The notes beneath the pieces are model-generated. The model made no database searches. It worked only from the letters and a program-made list of their open reading frames with translations, and had not been told where the DNA came from. The translations under genes and the position numbers were made by a program. Below, in pieces: positions 53,350 to 61,821 of a DNA stretch of 64,000 nucleotides (position 1 is the stretch's first letter; each line of letters begins with the position of its first letter). Source of the stretch: Methanolinea mesophila (GTDB lineage: Archaea > Halobacteriota > Methanomicrobia > Methanomicrobiales > Methanospirillaceae); the NCBI RefSeq assembly GCF_017873855.1, contig NZ_JAGGKR010000001.1, positions 248,001 through 312,000 of the forward strand, written 5' to 3'.

Positions 53350-55314
53350 ATGGACCCGGTGTTCCTCCTGGAGATCATGTTCATCGTGATCCTCGCCCTC
53401 ATCGTCCTCTTCATCTGCAATTTCCTGAAGATCCCGTCGATCATCGGGTACATACTTTCAGGTATTCTCGCCGGCCCGTTCGTGCTGAGCCTGGTGGGGA
53501 GCCGGGACATCATCGAGCTGTTCGCGGAGATCGGGATCATCTTCCTCCTCTTCACGATCGGGATACAGTTCTCGTTAAAGACGTTCTTCGAGTCAAAGAA
53601 ACTGGTCGTGATCGGCGGGGCGTTGCAGCTGGTCCTGACCACGGGCATCGTCACGGCCGCCACCCTGTTCGCGGGTGCTCCCCTCCCCCAGGCGCTCTTC
53701 CTCGGGTTCCTCGTATCGTTGAGCAGCACCGCGATCGTGATGAAAATCCTCCAGGAACGGGGAGAACTCGAGAGCATCCAGGGAAAGACCGCACTCTCGA
53801 TCCTCATCTTCCAGGACCTCATGCTCATCCCCCTGATGTTCATCACTCCCATCCTCGCCGGGACCGGGTCCTTCAGTCCTGCATCGATCGCGCTCCTGGT
53901 CGTGACGGGGATCGTCATCCTCGTGATAGTGCTGATCACGAGCAGGTACGTCATCCCCCGCCTCCTCTATTACTCGGCGAAGGTGAGGAGCCAGGAACTC
54001 TTCCTGCTCTCCGTCATCGCCATCTGTTTTTCCGTCGCCTGGATCATCAGCCAGACGGGGGTGTCGCTTGCGCTCGGTGCGTTCATCGCCGGGCTGATCC
54101 TGTCCGAGTCCGAGTTCAGCGTGGCTGCTTTAAGCCACATCATGCCGTTCCGGGACCTGTTCGCCGGCTTCTTTTTTATCTCGATCGGCATGCTGCTCGA
54201 CGTCGGCGTCTTCTTTTCCATGCCCGTGCTCATCATCGCCCTGGCGATCGGGGTCATCGCCCTCAAGTTCTGCACCGGGGCCATGGCGACCCTCTTTCTC
54301 GGCCTTCCCGCGAGGACGGGGATTCTCACCGGGTTCGCGCTCTGCCAGATCGGTGAATTTTCGTTCATCCTGGCCAGCACCGGCGAAGGGCTGGGGCTGA
54401 TATCCGGGACCGTCTACCAGGTAATCATCGACATCACCCTGATCACCATGGTCGCGACTCCCTTTTTCATCGCCGGGTCGCACCGTATCGCGGCGAGGAT
54501 CTCGGGTGGGATGGAGCAGCTCGTCGGGCCGTCCTGCGAGTTCGACCTCACCAGGGCTCCGGCCATGACAGGACACCTCATCATAGTCGGATACGGGTTC
54601 AACGGCATGAATGTCGCCCGTGCGGCGAAGTATGCCGGGATCCCCTACCGGATCATCGAACTGAACCCCGACACCGTCAGGGAATACTGCGAAGCCGGCG
54701 AGCCGATCTTTTACGGCGATGCCACCCAGCAGGCGGTGCTCGAACTCGCAGGTATCAGGGACGCCCGCCACCTCGTGGTGGTCATCGCGGACCGTATCGC
54801 CACCGAGCAGATCGTCCAGGGCGCCCGGGCGCTGAGTGCCCGGGTCCACATCCTGGTCAGGACACGGTTTATGAACGAGGTCCCCGTCCTGCAGAACCTC
54901 GGTGCCGACGAGGTGATCCCCGAGGAGTTCGAGACCTCCATCGAGATATTCACCCGGGTGCTGCGTAATTTCAACATCCCGGCACCGGAAGTGAACCATC
55001 TCGTCGGGGAAGTCAGGACGGAGAACTACGAGATGCTCAGGCAACCTCTCCCCTCGCCGGTGCCCCCGCTCCCGAAACAGTTGCCCGAACTGGAAGTCGG
55101 GTCTTTCAGGGTGGGTCCGGAGGATTCTTTCACCGGGAAGAACCTGGCCGAGATCTCATGGCGGAAGGAGAAGGGGATAAGCGTCATCGCCATCCAGCGG
55201 GGAGGGCAGGCACTCCTGAATCCCGGCCCCGATACCTCCCTCGAGCGCGATGACCTGGTGTATTTCATCGGCAGCACCGACAACGTGCGGAAGTTTCTCC
55301 TCGCCCGGGAATGA
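53350..55314 (+). CDS. Kef-type (CPA2) cation/proton antiporter with TrkA domains
   Basis: The first ~390 residues have 12 or so hydrophobic segments with G-Y-I-L-S-G-I-L-A-G-P and S-S-T-A-I-V-M-K, typical of monovalent cation:proton antiporters (CPA2). A TrkA-N (RCK) domain follows with I-V-G-Y-G-F-N-G-M-N (NAD-binding), then a TrkA-C domain at the end. It likely exports potassium or sodium under nucleotide control. The end (from V-R-K-F-L-L-A-R-E) and the stop are repeated at 8018-8111. It complements the Kdp uptake system in the same window. Confidence 0.9.
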   Translation: MDPVFLLEIMFIVILALIVLFICNFLKIPSIIGYILSGILAGPFVLSLVGSRDIIELFAEIGIIFLLFTIGIQFSLKTFFESKKLVVIGGALQLVLTTGIVTAATLFAGAPLPQALFLGFLVSLSSTAIVMKILQERGELESIQGKTALSILIFQDLMLIPLMFITPILAGTGSFSPASIALLVVTGIVILVIVLITSRYVIPRLLYYSAKVRSQELFLLSVIAICFSVAWIISQTGVSLALGAFIAGLILSESEFSVAALSHIMPFRDLFAGFFFISIGMLLDVGVFFSMPVLIIALAIGVIALKFCTGAMATLFLGLPARTGILTGFALCQIGEFSFILASTGEGLGLISGTVYQVIIDITLITMVATPFFIAGSHRIAARISGGMEQLVGPSCEFDLTRAPAMTGHLIIVGYGFNGMNVARAAKYAGIPYRIIELNPDTVREYCEAGEPIFYGDATQQAVLELAGIRDARHLVVVIADRIATEQIVQGARALSARVHILVRTRFMNEVPVLQNLGADEVIPEEFETSIEIFTRVLRNFNIPAPEVNHLVGEVRTENYEMLRQPLPSPVPPLPKQLPELEVGSFRVGPEDSFTGKNLAEISWRKEKGISVIAIQRGGQALLNPGPDTSLERDDLVYFIGSTDNVRKFLLARE

Positions 55315-55405
55315 CGGTCATGATAGTCTGCCCTCGACCGGGTGCATAACAAAAGTTATCCCCGTGTGTGGGCAAAGCCCGGCTCTTATACGGGGGTATG
55401 CCTCA
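55285..55405 (+). repeat. Antiporter 3' end and flanking block, source of the 8018 duplicate
   Basis: The two parts (antiporter end, then the stretch around gcccggctcttatacggg) recur at 8018-8111 in the reverse order. Each part is about 50-60 bp long. Confidence 0.7.
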
Positions 55406-55410
55406 GGAGG

Positions 55411-55692
55411 TTACAGCCGGAATCCGGGCCCCTTGTCATACAGTCCCTTGTACAACAGGGTAAACTGCGTGATGAATTCCTCTGCCCGGTCCGTTGCCAC
55501 ATAGTGCGACCGTTCACCGTCGTCCTCGACGTTCAGGAACCCGCGGCCGGCAAGGAGACCCAGGTATTTCTGCCCGTTCTTCGAGTTGAGATCGCAGCGG
55601 CCGACAATCGCCGTAAAGGTCCGGGGGACGCTGCAGAACGTAAGGATCTCCCAGCAGATCTCATACGATGTCCTTCGCTCGGCCACGTTCAT
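55411..55692 (-). CDS. Archaeal winged-helix protein
   Basis: The 93-residue protein follows the archaeal stand-alone wHTH pattern (PF14947-like): a first helix S-Y-E-I-C-W-E-I-L-T, a second region with R-C-D-L-N-S-K-N-G-Q-K-Y-L-G-L-L, and a wing with Y-V-A-T-D-R-A-E-E-F. Its ATG overlaps the stop of the membrane gene upstream (ATGA). It may control its own operon or the signalling of that membrane protein. Confidence 0.75.
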   Translation of the reverse strand: MNVAERRTSYEICWEILTFCSVPRTFTAIVGRCDLNSKNGQKYLGLLAGRGFLNVEDDGERSHYVATDRAEEFITQFTLLYKGLYDKGPGFRL

Positions 55693-56324
55693 TCCTTCCC
55701 CATCCCAAAGGATCGTTCCAGCTGCTCCGTACCACGTTCGATCTCGCGCTGCCTCCCGTCGGAGATCCTGGAGAATTTCGCGAAATACCAGGAACTGGCC
55801 AGGCTTACCAGCGCGATGAAGAGTGCGACAAGTGCCGGAGGGATAATGTGCACGCTTGAAATTGTCATCGTCCCCGAGGTGAGACTTATGGAATACGATT
55901 CAAGGGTCCCCGTAATTCCGAACACGAGAAGACAGACCCCCGATGCGATGCAGACAAGAATCATGGCCCGGATCGCTCCCCGGTTCTTCCGGTAGGAGGT
56001 GACCGTCCCGATGATCCATCCTGCGAGGGTCTTGTCCGGGACAGGTTCCGTCCGTCTTGTATACTCCCCCCAGATCCTTTGTATCCCGTTGAGGATTTTT
56101 GCACTGAGCGTAATCCAGAAGATACTGAGCAGGACGGACGCAACACCGGCCGCCACCCAGACCGTAAAGATACCGGGACGCACGGCCGGACCAGGAGGCA
56201 GGAAATTTATCGCAAATGAGACCGTCACAAATGCAATCGCGATCGCACCGGTGCAGAGGTTCAGGATCGTGAGATAATAGAAACTCGCAAGCTCGGTACC
56301 AAACCGCCGGAGGGAAGATTGGGT
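55689..56324 (-). CDS. Four-helix membrane protein of the wHTH operon
   Basis: The start is taken at the ATG 56324 (MTQSSLRRFG). Hydrophobic helices occur at about 16-42, 55-80, 120-145 and 165-190, with basic cytosolic loops and a C-terminal acidic/basic tail. The family is unknown. It is followed by the wHTH gene with a 4-bp overlap. Membrane protein/wHTH pairs are frequent in methanogens, and a joint sensor/regulator role is inferred. Confidence 0.65.
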   Translation of the reverse strand, partial: TQSSLRRFGTELASFYYLTILNLCTGAIAIAFVTVSFAINFLPPGPAVRPGIFTVWVAAGVASVLLSIFWITLSAKILNGIQRIWGEYTRRTEPVPDKTLAGWIIGTVTSYRKNRGAIRAMILVCIASGVCLLVFGITGTLESYSISLTSGTMTISSVHIIPPALVALFIALVSLASSWYFAKFSRISDGRQREIERGTEQLERSFGMGKE

Positions 56325-56609
56325 CATCGCTCTCTTTTCACCAGTCTGTAAGTATGGAGTGGTTTTGGGAATAAATGCCATGAAACTTAGGTACATGGGA
56401 TAGCGGCACGTTGCCGCAGGAAATCGTCGGCAATTATACCGTTCACCTGTGGTCAGGCGGAAAACCGCGGGGCTACAGGACTATTCACCCGGCGGGCGGA
56501 TTCCTCCCCGGCGACTCGTCAGGATCAATCTTGTTGCGGGAAAAAGGTCCCGCGAGATTCCGGAACACATAAGAGCGGCCGACAGAAAAAAACTTCCAGG
56601 CTGGTATCC

Positions 56610-57875
56610 ATGAAACGCACCATCATTGTGTTCCTTCTCGTCCTCGCTGCATGTGCGACCTTGTTTTCGGGTTGCACGACCCCTTCGTCCCTTCCGGAGT
56701 CCCCAGGAGCGACGGTCGCCGCATCCCCTGGCGGAGCGGACGAACTGAAGTTCGTCACCGAAGAGTATCCTCCCTTCAATTACGTGGAGAACGGCACGCT
56801 CGAGGGAATTTCCGTCGACCTGCTCGCCGGGGCGTACAGGGAGATGAACCGGACCCTCGCACCCGGCAGGATCCGCATGCTCCCCTGGGCCGAAGCCTAC
56901 CAGGCAGGCCTGGATGAGAATGATACCGTGATCCTCGCAGTGACGAGGCTCCCGGAGCGCGAAGCCCTGTTCAAGTGGGCCGGGCCGATCGGTTCCCTGC
57001 ACCAGGTGGTATTCGCCGTGCGGGGCGACCACATTGTCATCAATACCCCCGGGGACCTCGACGGCTACCGGATAGGGGTGGTGAAGGACGACGCGGCGCT
57101 CCTCCAGTTAGAGGACCTGGGCGTAAACCGGTCACATATCGTGACGATGGACAACGCCCCCGAACTCATCTCTGCCGTGCAGAACCGCTCCATCGACCTC
57201 TGGGTCTACGGCCAGGCTGCCGGACGGTATTTCGCCGGGAAGGCGACGGGAGACCCCGGGTACTTCGAGGCGGTGTACACCCTGGATTCCGCGGACATAT
57301 ATTACGCATTCAACCGGAATACGCCCGACGAAACCGTCGGAGCGTTCCAGGCCGCGCTTGATGCGCTCCGGAACGAGCCTGATTCCGAAGGGATAACGGC
57401 ATACCAGCGCATCGTGTACCGCTACGTGGGAGTGACCTGCGTGGACCGGCCTCCGGTGACCGCGGACCAGGTGACGAGCCTTGTAAACTTCACCGCGGCG
57501 GAGATGGAGAAGGATGCGCCGGGGACGATTGCAAGGATCAATACGGGCGAGCACCCGTTCTGGGATAAAAACAACCGGGCCCTCTACGTGTTCGTGTATG
57601 ATACCAACGAGACCATCGTCGCCGAGGCGGACAACCCCCGGCTCGTAGGGGTCAACATGCGGGGCAAGACCGATGTCGCCGGTACCCCGTTCCGCGACCG
57701 GATCACCGAAAAAGCACTGACCGAAGGGACCGGCTGGGTGGATTACATCTGGGTCATCCCCGAAGAGAGCGGCGTCTACTATAAGTCCGCGTATTTCCGG
57801 CTGATACAGGGGAGCGATTCAAAACCCTACATCGTGATCAGCGGGATGTACACCCCCTGTTCCTCAGTGCGATGA
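56610..57875 (+). CDS. Solute-binding (SBP_bac_3-like) lipoprotein fused to a Cache domain
   Basis: The signal peptide ends with the lipobox L-F-S-G-C (Cys about residue 21). A class-3 solute-binding domain follows (F-V-T-E-E-Y-P-P-F-N-Y, then R-L-P-E-R-E-A-L-F-K-W). It reaches to about residue 270. A Cache-like domain (about 300-420) with L-V-G-V-N-M-R-G-K-T-D and W-V-D-Y-I-W-V closes the protein. The fold should be outside the cell and anchored by lipid. It may sense amino acids or related compounds. No transporter is nearby. A related Cache protein lies at 9242-10093. Confidence 0.85.
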   Translation: MKRTIIVFLLVLAACATLFSGCTTPSSLPESPGATVAASPGGADELKFVTEEYPPFNYVENGTLEGISVDLLAGAYREMNRTLAPGRIRMLPWAEAYQAGLDENDTVILAVTRLPEREALFKWAGPIGSLHQVVFAVRGDHIVINTPGDLDGYRIGVVKDDAALLQLEDLGVNRSHIVTMDNAPELISAVQNRSIDLWVYGQAAGRYFAGKATGDPGYFEAVYTLDSADIYYAFNRNTPDETVGAFQAALDALRNEPDSEGITAYQRIVYRYVGVTCVDRPPVTADQVTSLVNFTAAEMEKDAPGTIARINTGEHPFWDKNNRALYVFVYDTNETIVAEADNPRLVGVNMRGKTDVAGTPFRDRITEKALTEGTGWVDYIWVIPEESGVYYKSAYFRLIQGSDSKPYIVISGMYTPCSSVR

Positions 57876-57983
57876 AGAAGGGGCGAAGAGACCCCAAATT
57901 CAATTTTAAAAAAAGATTTTTAATAATCCGGAATCATATCACCTCTTGCTGATACCATCAGTCAAACCCCAGGGGGAGTTATC

Positions 57984-58904
57984 ATAAAAGGTTTTTATCT
58001 ACTGGCTGCTATCGCGCTGACACTCTGCATCGGCACCGCAATGGCTGATACCGGCGTCCCGCAGGTTCCGGAGACCCAGGGATTTACCACCTCCACCGCC
58101 ATATCGGCAGTGGGGACGATAACAGAGACCGATAGCGTAGTGAATATTATTGCAAACGCTGCAACAGAGTTGCTCGGACCGTTGCCTTTTCCATTGGGTG
58201 AATGGGGGGCGTATGGATACCTTGCCGAATATACCAGTGCGTATACCGAGGAGACTGTTGCGGACCAGGGTCTCGTGAGTTACACGAAGACCATGACCAC
58301 CGACACGTCCGGGATGGCGACCACGGACCTGTTCAACGTGCAGACGGACAAGCTCGTCGAGTTCATCGGTACGGATACCGGCCGGATGACCTCGGGAGAG
58401 AGCTCTGTCCTTGACGGGGCCGGATTGGCATTTTATAACAGTGATATCATGATCTGTCCGTTTGCCAGCCCGAACGACAATGTAAACCCCGACTTCTGCT
58501 CCATCGTGCAGGAAGGCAGCAGTGTCGACCTGACCCTTGGTTCGCTCGCGACCCGCACCGATCAACGCTACATCATGGAATCCGCGGGCCACCCGCCCAC
58601 TTCACAGTTATTTGAGGAGGAGGTTCCGATCTCCGATGCCGGAGTGGAATCGAACTATGCGATCACGCTGAAAGGACTCGGGGATGTGCCTGCCATGGGC
58701 AGCGTCGAATCGCATATCGACGTCCATGTCCAGGAGGGGCGCCTGTATTTCATCCCGGAAGACTACCTCGTCGATTCGAAAGCGGAAGACCTGGTGTATT
58801 CCGAGACTACGACCGCGAGCGGTGATATCACCTTGTTCCGGAAAGTGCTGGGGTATACCTCAAAAATTACCGCTCCGGGACAGTCTATACCTCGTAATCT
58901 CTGA
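57984..58904 (+). CDS. Secreted protein, paralog 2, with a non-standard start
   Basis: The frame is paralogous to the gene at 49224. A signal peptide (K-G-F-Y-L-L-A-A-I-A-L-T-L-C..A-M-A) stands before D-T-G-V-P-Q-V-P-E-T-Q-G-F, but its first codon is ATA at 57984, not ATG. A good ribosome site (AGGGGGAG) is 4 bases upstream. The first ATG in frame (58041) would remove the signal peptide. So either ATA is used, the ATG was mutated, or there is a sequencing error. The body has G-R-M-T-S-G-E-S and V-D-L-T-L-G-S-L as in paralog 1. Confidence 0.75.
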   Translation: MKGFYLLAAIALTLCIGTAMADTGVPQVPETQGFTTSTAISAVGTITETDSVVNIIANAATELLGPLPFPLGEWGAYGYLAEYTSAYTEETVADQGLVSYTKTMTTDTSGMATTDLFNVQTDKLVEFIGTDTGRMTSGESSVLDGAGLAFYNSDIMICPFASPNDNVNPDFCSIVQEGSSVDLTLGSLATRTDQRYIMESAGHPPTSQLFEEEVPISDAGVESNYAITLKGLGDVPAMGSVESHIDVHVQEGRLYFIPEDYLVDSKAEDLVYSETTTASGDITLFRKVLGYTSKITAPGQSIPRNL

Positions 58905-59127
58905 GTTCGTCGGATATCATTTTTTATATTTTTCAGGGAAAGGGGTGAGAAGACCGAATAGGCAGGGGCATATCGATCACGGTAAAATTGCTGTTTTCTC
59001 TCCCTCCGGAAAAATTCCATTGTCACCGTTAATTGTAACAGGGACTCTCTTTCCCGCAATACCTCCCGTACATAATGGTTATTCACCCTTCTGCGGGGTT
59101 CGTGTGAGTCTTGTTGAACCACCATAG

Positions 59128-59204
59128 ATCCATCCATCGCCCGGCTGCTATTCGAAGATCGAGTACGGGCTGCTCCTGAAAGAGGGCAGGAAAGGAGGTG
59201 AATG
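59128..59204 (+). pseudogene. Tail repeat, copy G
   Basis: The bases read P-G-C-Y-S-K-I-E-Y-G-L-L-L-K and a G-R-K-G-G end with a stop, a short match to the last 20 codons of the 31066 gene. It lies between paralog 2 and the kdpD gene. The rest of 58905-59247 has no gene. Confidence 0.75.
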
Positions 59205-59247
59205 AACGTACTCACCGGCGTATCTTTTTATTCGAAAATCTGGGAAT

Positions 59248-61218
59248 TTATTCAATTTTTTCCAGGGAGAGCGCCCCCAACCGTCCAATCGTCTCCAGCA
59301 TTTCGAGGGTGTCCGGCGATATCCGGTGCATTTCCGCAGGGAAGAAGAACCCCATCACACCGAATTTCATGTTCTGGGCCTTGAGGGGAATATAGGTACC
59401 CGCGGCATTCGGAAGAGTGTCCGTCCCCCTTCCGGCGGGCAGACCGTTTTCGTAGGCCCACTCGGCAATCATATCCTCCTTTTCCGGTGAGGGGTAGTCC
59501 CGGTCTCCCTCCTTTATTCCCAAGAGGCCGTTCGAAGGGATGAATATAGTCACCTTTTCGGCCCCCAAAGACCTTCCCTGCCGAAGAAGCGCGTCAAGCA
59601 CTTCCCGGCGTCCACCGGCCTCCGCGAGTTCTTTTGAGAGCCCAGAGACCGCGGAGACTTTCACTTCGCTCCTCCATACCTGCTGGACCACGTAACGCAG
59701 GCGGGTTGCAAGGTAACTGACCAGCAGCGCGATGAAGACGTAGCCGATAAACGAGATGAAATACTCCCAGTCGTGCACGGTGAGGGTGAAATAGGGGCGG
59801 ACAAAAACAAAATCGAAGACCAGCACGCTCATGATCGCGGTAAACACCGAGGCCCCCCTCCCGAAGAAATACGCGACCAGCACTACGGGGAGCAGCTGGA
59901 GGATGAGCATGTTGGCTTCGCTGATCGTGCCCAGGAGGAAATAGTTCAAAAGCGTGACCGCGACGACCCCCACCAGCCCCATGAGGTAGTGCCGGGGGAG
60001 CAGCAGCGGGATGTTCTGGTGGAAAGGAATGGGAAACTCTGCTTTCCAGTCGAAGAGATAGATGTCGATTCCCTTGGTCGCCCTCATGATCCGGTAGACC
60101 GGGGAGATCAGGATATCCAGTCCTCGGGGCTTTCCGAGGATGATCATGGTCACGTTATGGGCGCGGGCATAACGGATGACCTCGTCCGCAACGTTTGCTC
60201 CCCGGAACCGCACGATATGCCCGCCGAGTTTGTGTGCCGTGGAAAGCGCCTCGTCTATCCACCTCTTTTCCTGGTCGGAGGCGTTCATCTCGTCGGGGGT
60301 TTCCACGAAGAGCACTTCCCACTCGGCATTGAGGCGCATCGACATCCGGTAGGCGGCGCGGACCATCCGTTCGGCATACGGTCCCGGCCGGATCCCGACC
60401 AGCACACGCTCGGTCGCGGGCCACGGGCCCTCGACCGCCTTCATCCGCATATGGCGGAGCAGGCGCTGGTCCGCCATTCCTGCGACCTGGCGGAGCGTCA
60501 GCTGCCGGAGGGCCATGAGGTTGCCCTCCTCGAAAAAGCGGACGATCGCATCGTTGGCCATGTCTTTTACGTACACCTTGCCTTCCTGCAGCCGTTTCTG
60601 GAGTTCATCAGGGGGGACATCGATCAGCTTGAGATGATCGGCGCCCCTGACCACCGAGTCGGGGACTGTTTCCTGCACCTGGATCCCGGTGATCTGGAGC
60701 AGCGCATCGTTCTGGCTCTCGAGGTGCTGGATGTTCATCGTGGTATAGACGGAAATTCCTGCGTTCTGGAGCTCCTCGACATCCTGGAATCGCTTTTTAT
60801 GGCGGAGGCCCGGAGCATCCGTGTGGGCGAGCTCGTCGATGAGCACGATCTCCGGTCTCCTCGCGATGATGGCGTCGATATCGGGTTCCCGGAGGTCCAT
60901 CCCCTCGTAGTGCACGGTCCTGGTCGGTATTCCGGGCAGGCGTGCCGCCAGGGCATCGGTCTCCACCCTCCCGTGCGTCTCCACGTACCCGATCACCACG
61001 TCCGTTCCCCCTGCTTTCCGTTGCAGGGCGTCGAGCAGCATGCCATAGGTCTTCCCAACCCCGGCTGCGTACCCCACGTAAATCGTGAGTTCTCCCCGGA
61101 CCTTCTTTCGTTCCTCTTCCTGCGCAACCGCGAGGAAATCTTCCGGCGAGGGCCTTTCGTCCGTGCCTCGTCCTTCCGGTCCCGGAGAGATATTTCCCGG
61201 AATATCGGAGAGTTTCAT
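59248..61218 (-). CDS. kdpD: KdpD-like sensor lacking the kinase domain
   Basis: The N-terminal KdpD domain has G-Y-A-A-G-V-G-K-T (Walker A) and I-V-L-I-D-E-L-A-H-T. A USP-like domain follows (about 240-370). Four hydrophobic helices occur at about 410-500, then a GAF-like domain to the end (about 530-650). HisKA and HATPase, which make up the last ~230 residues of E. coli KdpD (894 residues), are missing. The protein can sense but not phosphorylate. The ATG overlaps the kdpC stop. It is the last gene of the operon. Partner kinases are unknown. Confidence 0.88.
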   Translation of the reverse strand: MKLSDIPGNISPGPEGRGTDERPSPEDFLAVAQEEERKKVRGELTIYVGYAAGVGKTYGMLLDALQRKAGGTDVVIGYVETHGRVETDALAARLPGIPTRTVHYEGMDLREPDIDAIIARRPEIVLIDELAHTDAPGLRHKKRFQDVEELQNAGISVYTTMNIQHLESQNDALLQITGIQVQETVPDSVVRGADHLKLIDVPPDELQKRLQEGKVYVKDMANDAIVRFFEEGNLMALRQLTLRQVAGMADQRLLRHMRMKAVEGPWPATERVLVGIRPGPYAERMVRAAYRMSMRLNAEWEVLFVETPDEMNASDQEKRWIDEALSTAHKLGGHIVRFRGANVADEVIRYARAHNVTMIILGKPRGLDILISPVYRIMRATKGIDIYLFDWKAEFPIPFHQNIPLLLPRHYLMGLVGVVAVTLLNYFLLGTISEANMLILQLLPVVLVAYFFGRGASVFTAIMSVLVFDFVFVRPYFTLTVHDWEYFISFIGYVFIALLVSYLATRLRYVVQQVWRSEVKVSAVSGLSKELAEAGGRREVLDALLRQGRSLGAEKVTIFIPSNGLLGIKEGDRDYPSPEKEDMIAEWAYENGLPAGRGTDTLPNAAGTYIPLKAQNMKFGVMGFFFPAEMHRISPDTLEMLETIGRLGALSLEKIE

Positions 61219-61820
61219 GGCGGGTTCACCGTCCCGCGGCCGGTTCCATAGTGTCTGTCAAGGTCGAGGTTGATGAGGTAGACGTTGACATACTGGTCCT
61301 GGGTAAAGAGGAATGTCCCGCTCTCGGCATGGGAAAGGACGATTCCCCGCAGTTCTTCCTCATCCGCTCCCCTCGCGGCGGCGATTCCGGGGACCTGCAC
61401 CATCGCGGCATCGAGAGTGATATGAGGGTCAAGCCCGCTTCCCGAGGAGGTCACCAGGTCGGAGGGATAGGGGGAGAGGATCCCACGCGACTGGAGGCGG
61501 AGGATCGTCTCGTTCACCTCCGAAAAGAGGAGCGGGTTCGTGGGTCCCAGATTGGACGCCCCGGACGCCGATGCATTATACGGAGTTCCCGCCGTCGCAG
61601 AAGGCCTTCCGATAAAATACTCGTTTCCGGAAAACTCCTTCCCGATCAAAAGAGACCCCTCGATGCCTCCTGCTTCGTTGAACATGAGACTTCCCTTCGC
61701 CTGCATCGGGAACAGTGCCTGCCCCGCAAGAGTTACCACCAGAGGGTACGCGACCCCCACGACGACGAACAGTATGACGAAAAGGAGGACGGCGGTCCGT
61801 AGCGGTCGGAGGATAGTCAT
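61215..61820 (-). CDS. kdpC: Potassium-transporting ATPase KdpC subunit
   Basis: This 201-residue protein has one N-terminal membrane helix (about 8-30) and a periplasmic-side domain. The domain has Y-F-I-G-R-P-S-A-T and S-S-G-S-G-L-D-P-H-I, the KdpC signatures, and a D-Q-Y-V-N-V-Y-L-I-N-L-D-L end. KdpC stabilises the KdpFABC complex. It follows kdpB after 1 base and overlaps kdpD by 4 bases. Confidence 0.93.
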   Translation of the reverse strand: MTILRPLRTAVLLFVILFVVVGVAYPLVVTLAGQALFPMQAKGSLMFNEAGGIEGSLLIGKEFSGNEYFIGRPSATAGTPYNASASGASNLGPTNPLLFSEVNETILRLQSRGILSPYPSDLVTSSGSGLDPHITLDAAMVQVPGIAAARGADEEELRGIVLSHAESGTFLFTQDQYVNVYLINLDLDRHYGTGRGTVNPP

Positions 61821-61821
61821 A

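Noticed and set aside
54130-55044. A 304-codon minus-strand frame
   Set aside because: It is the antisense of the antiporter gene, with Asp/His/Gly-rich composition.
59773-61251. A 492-codon open frame on the plus strand
   Set aside because: It is the antisense of kdpD. It has a His/Asp/Arg-rich composition and no domain, whereas kdpD shows clear motifs.
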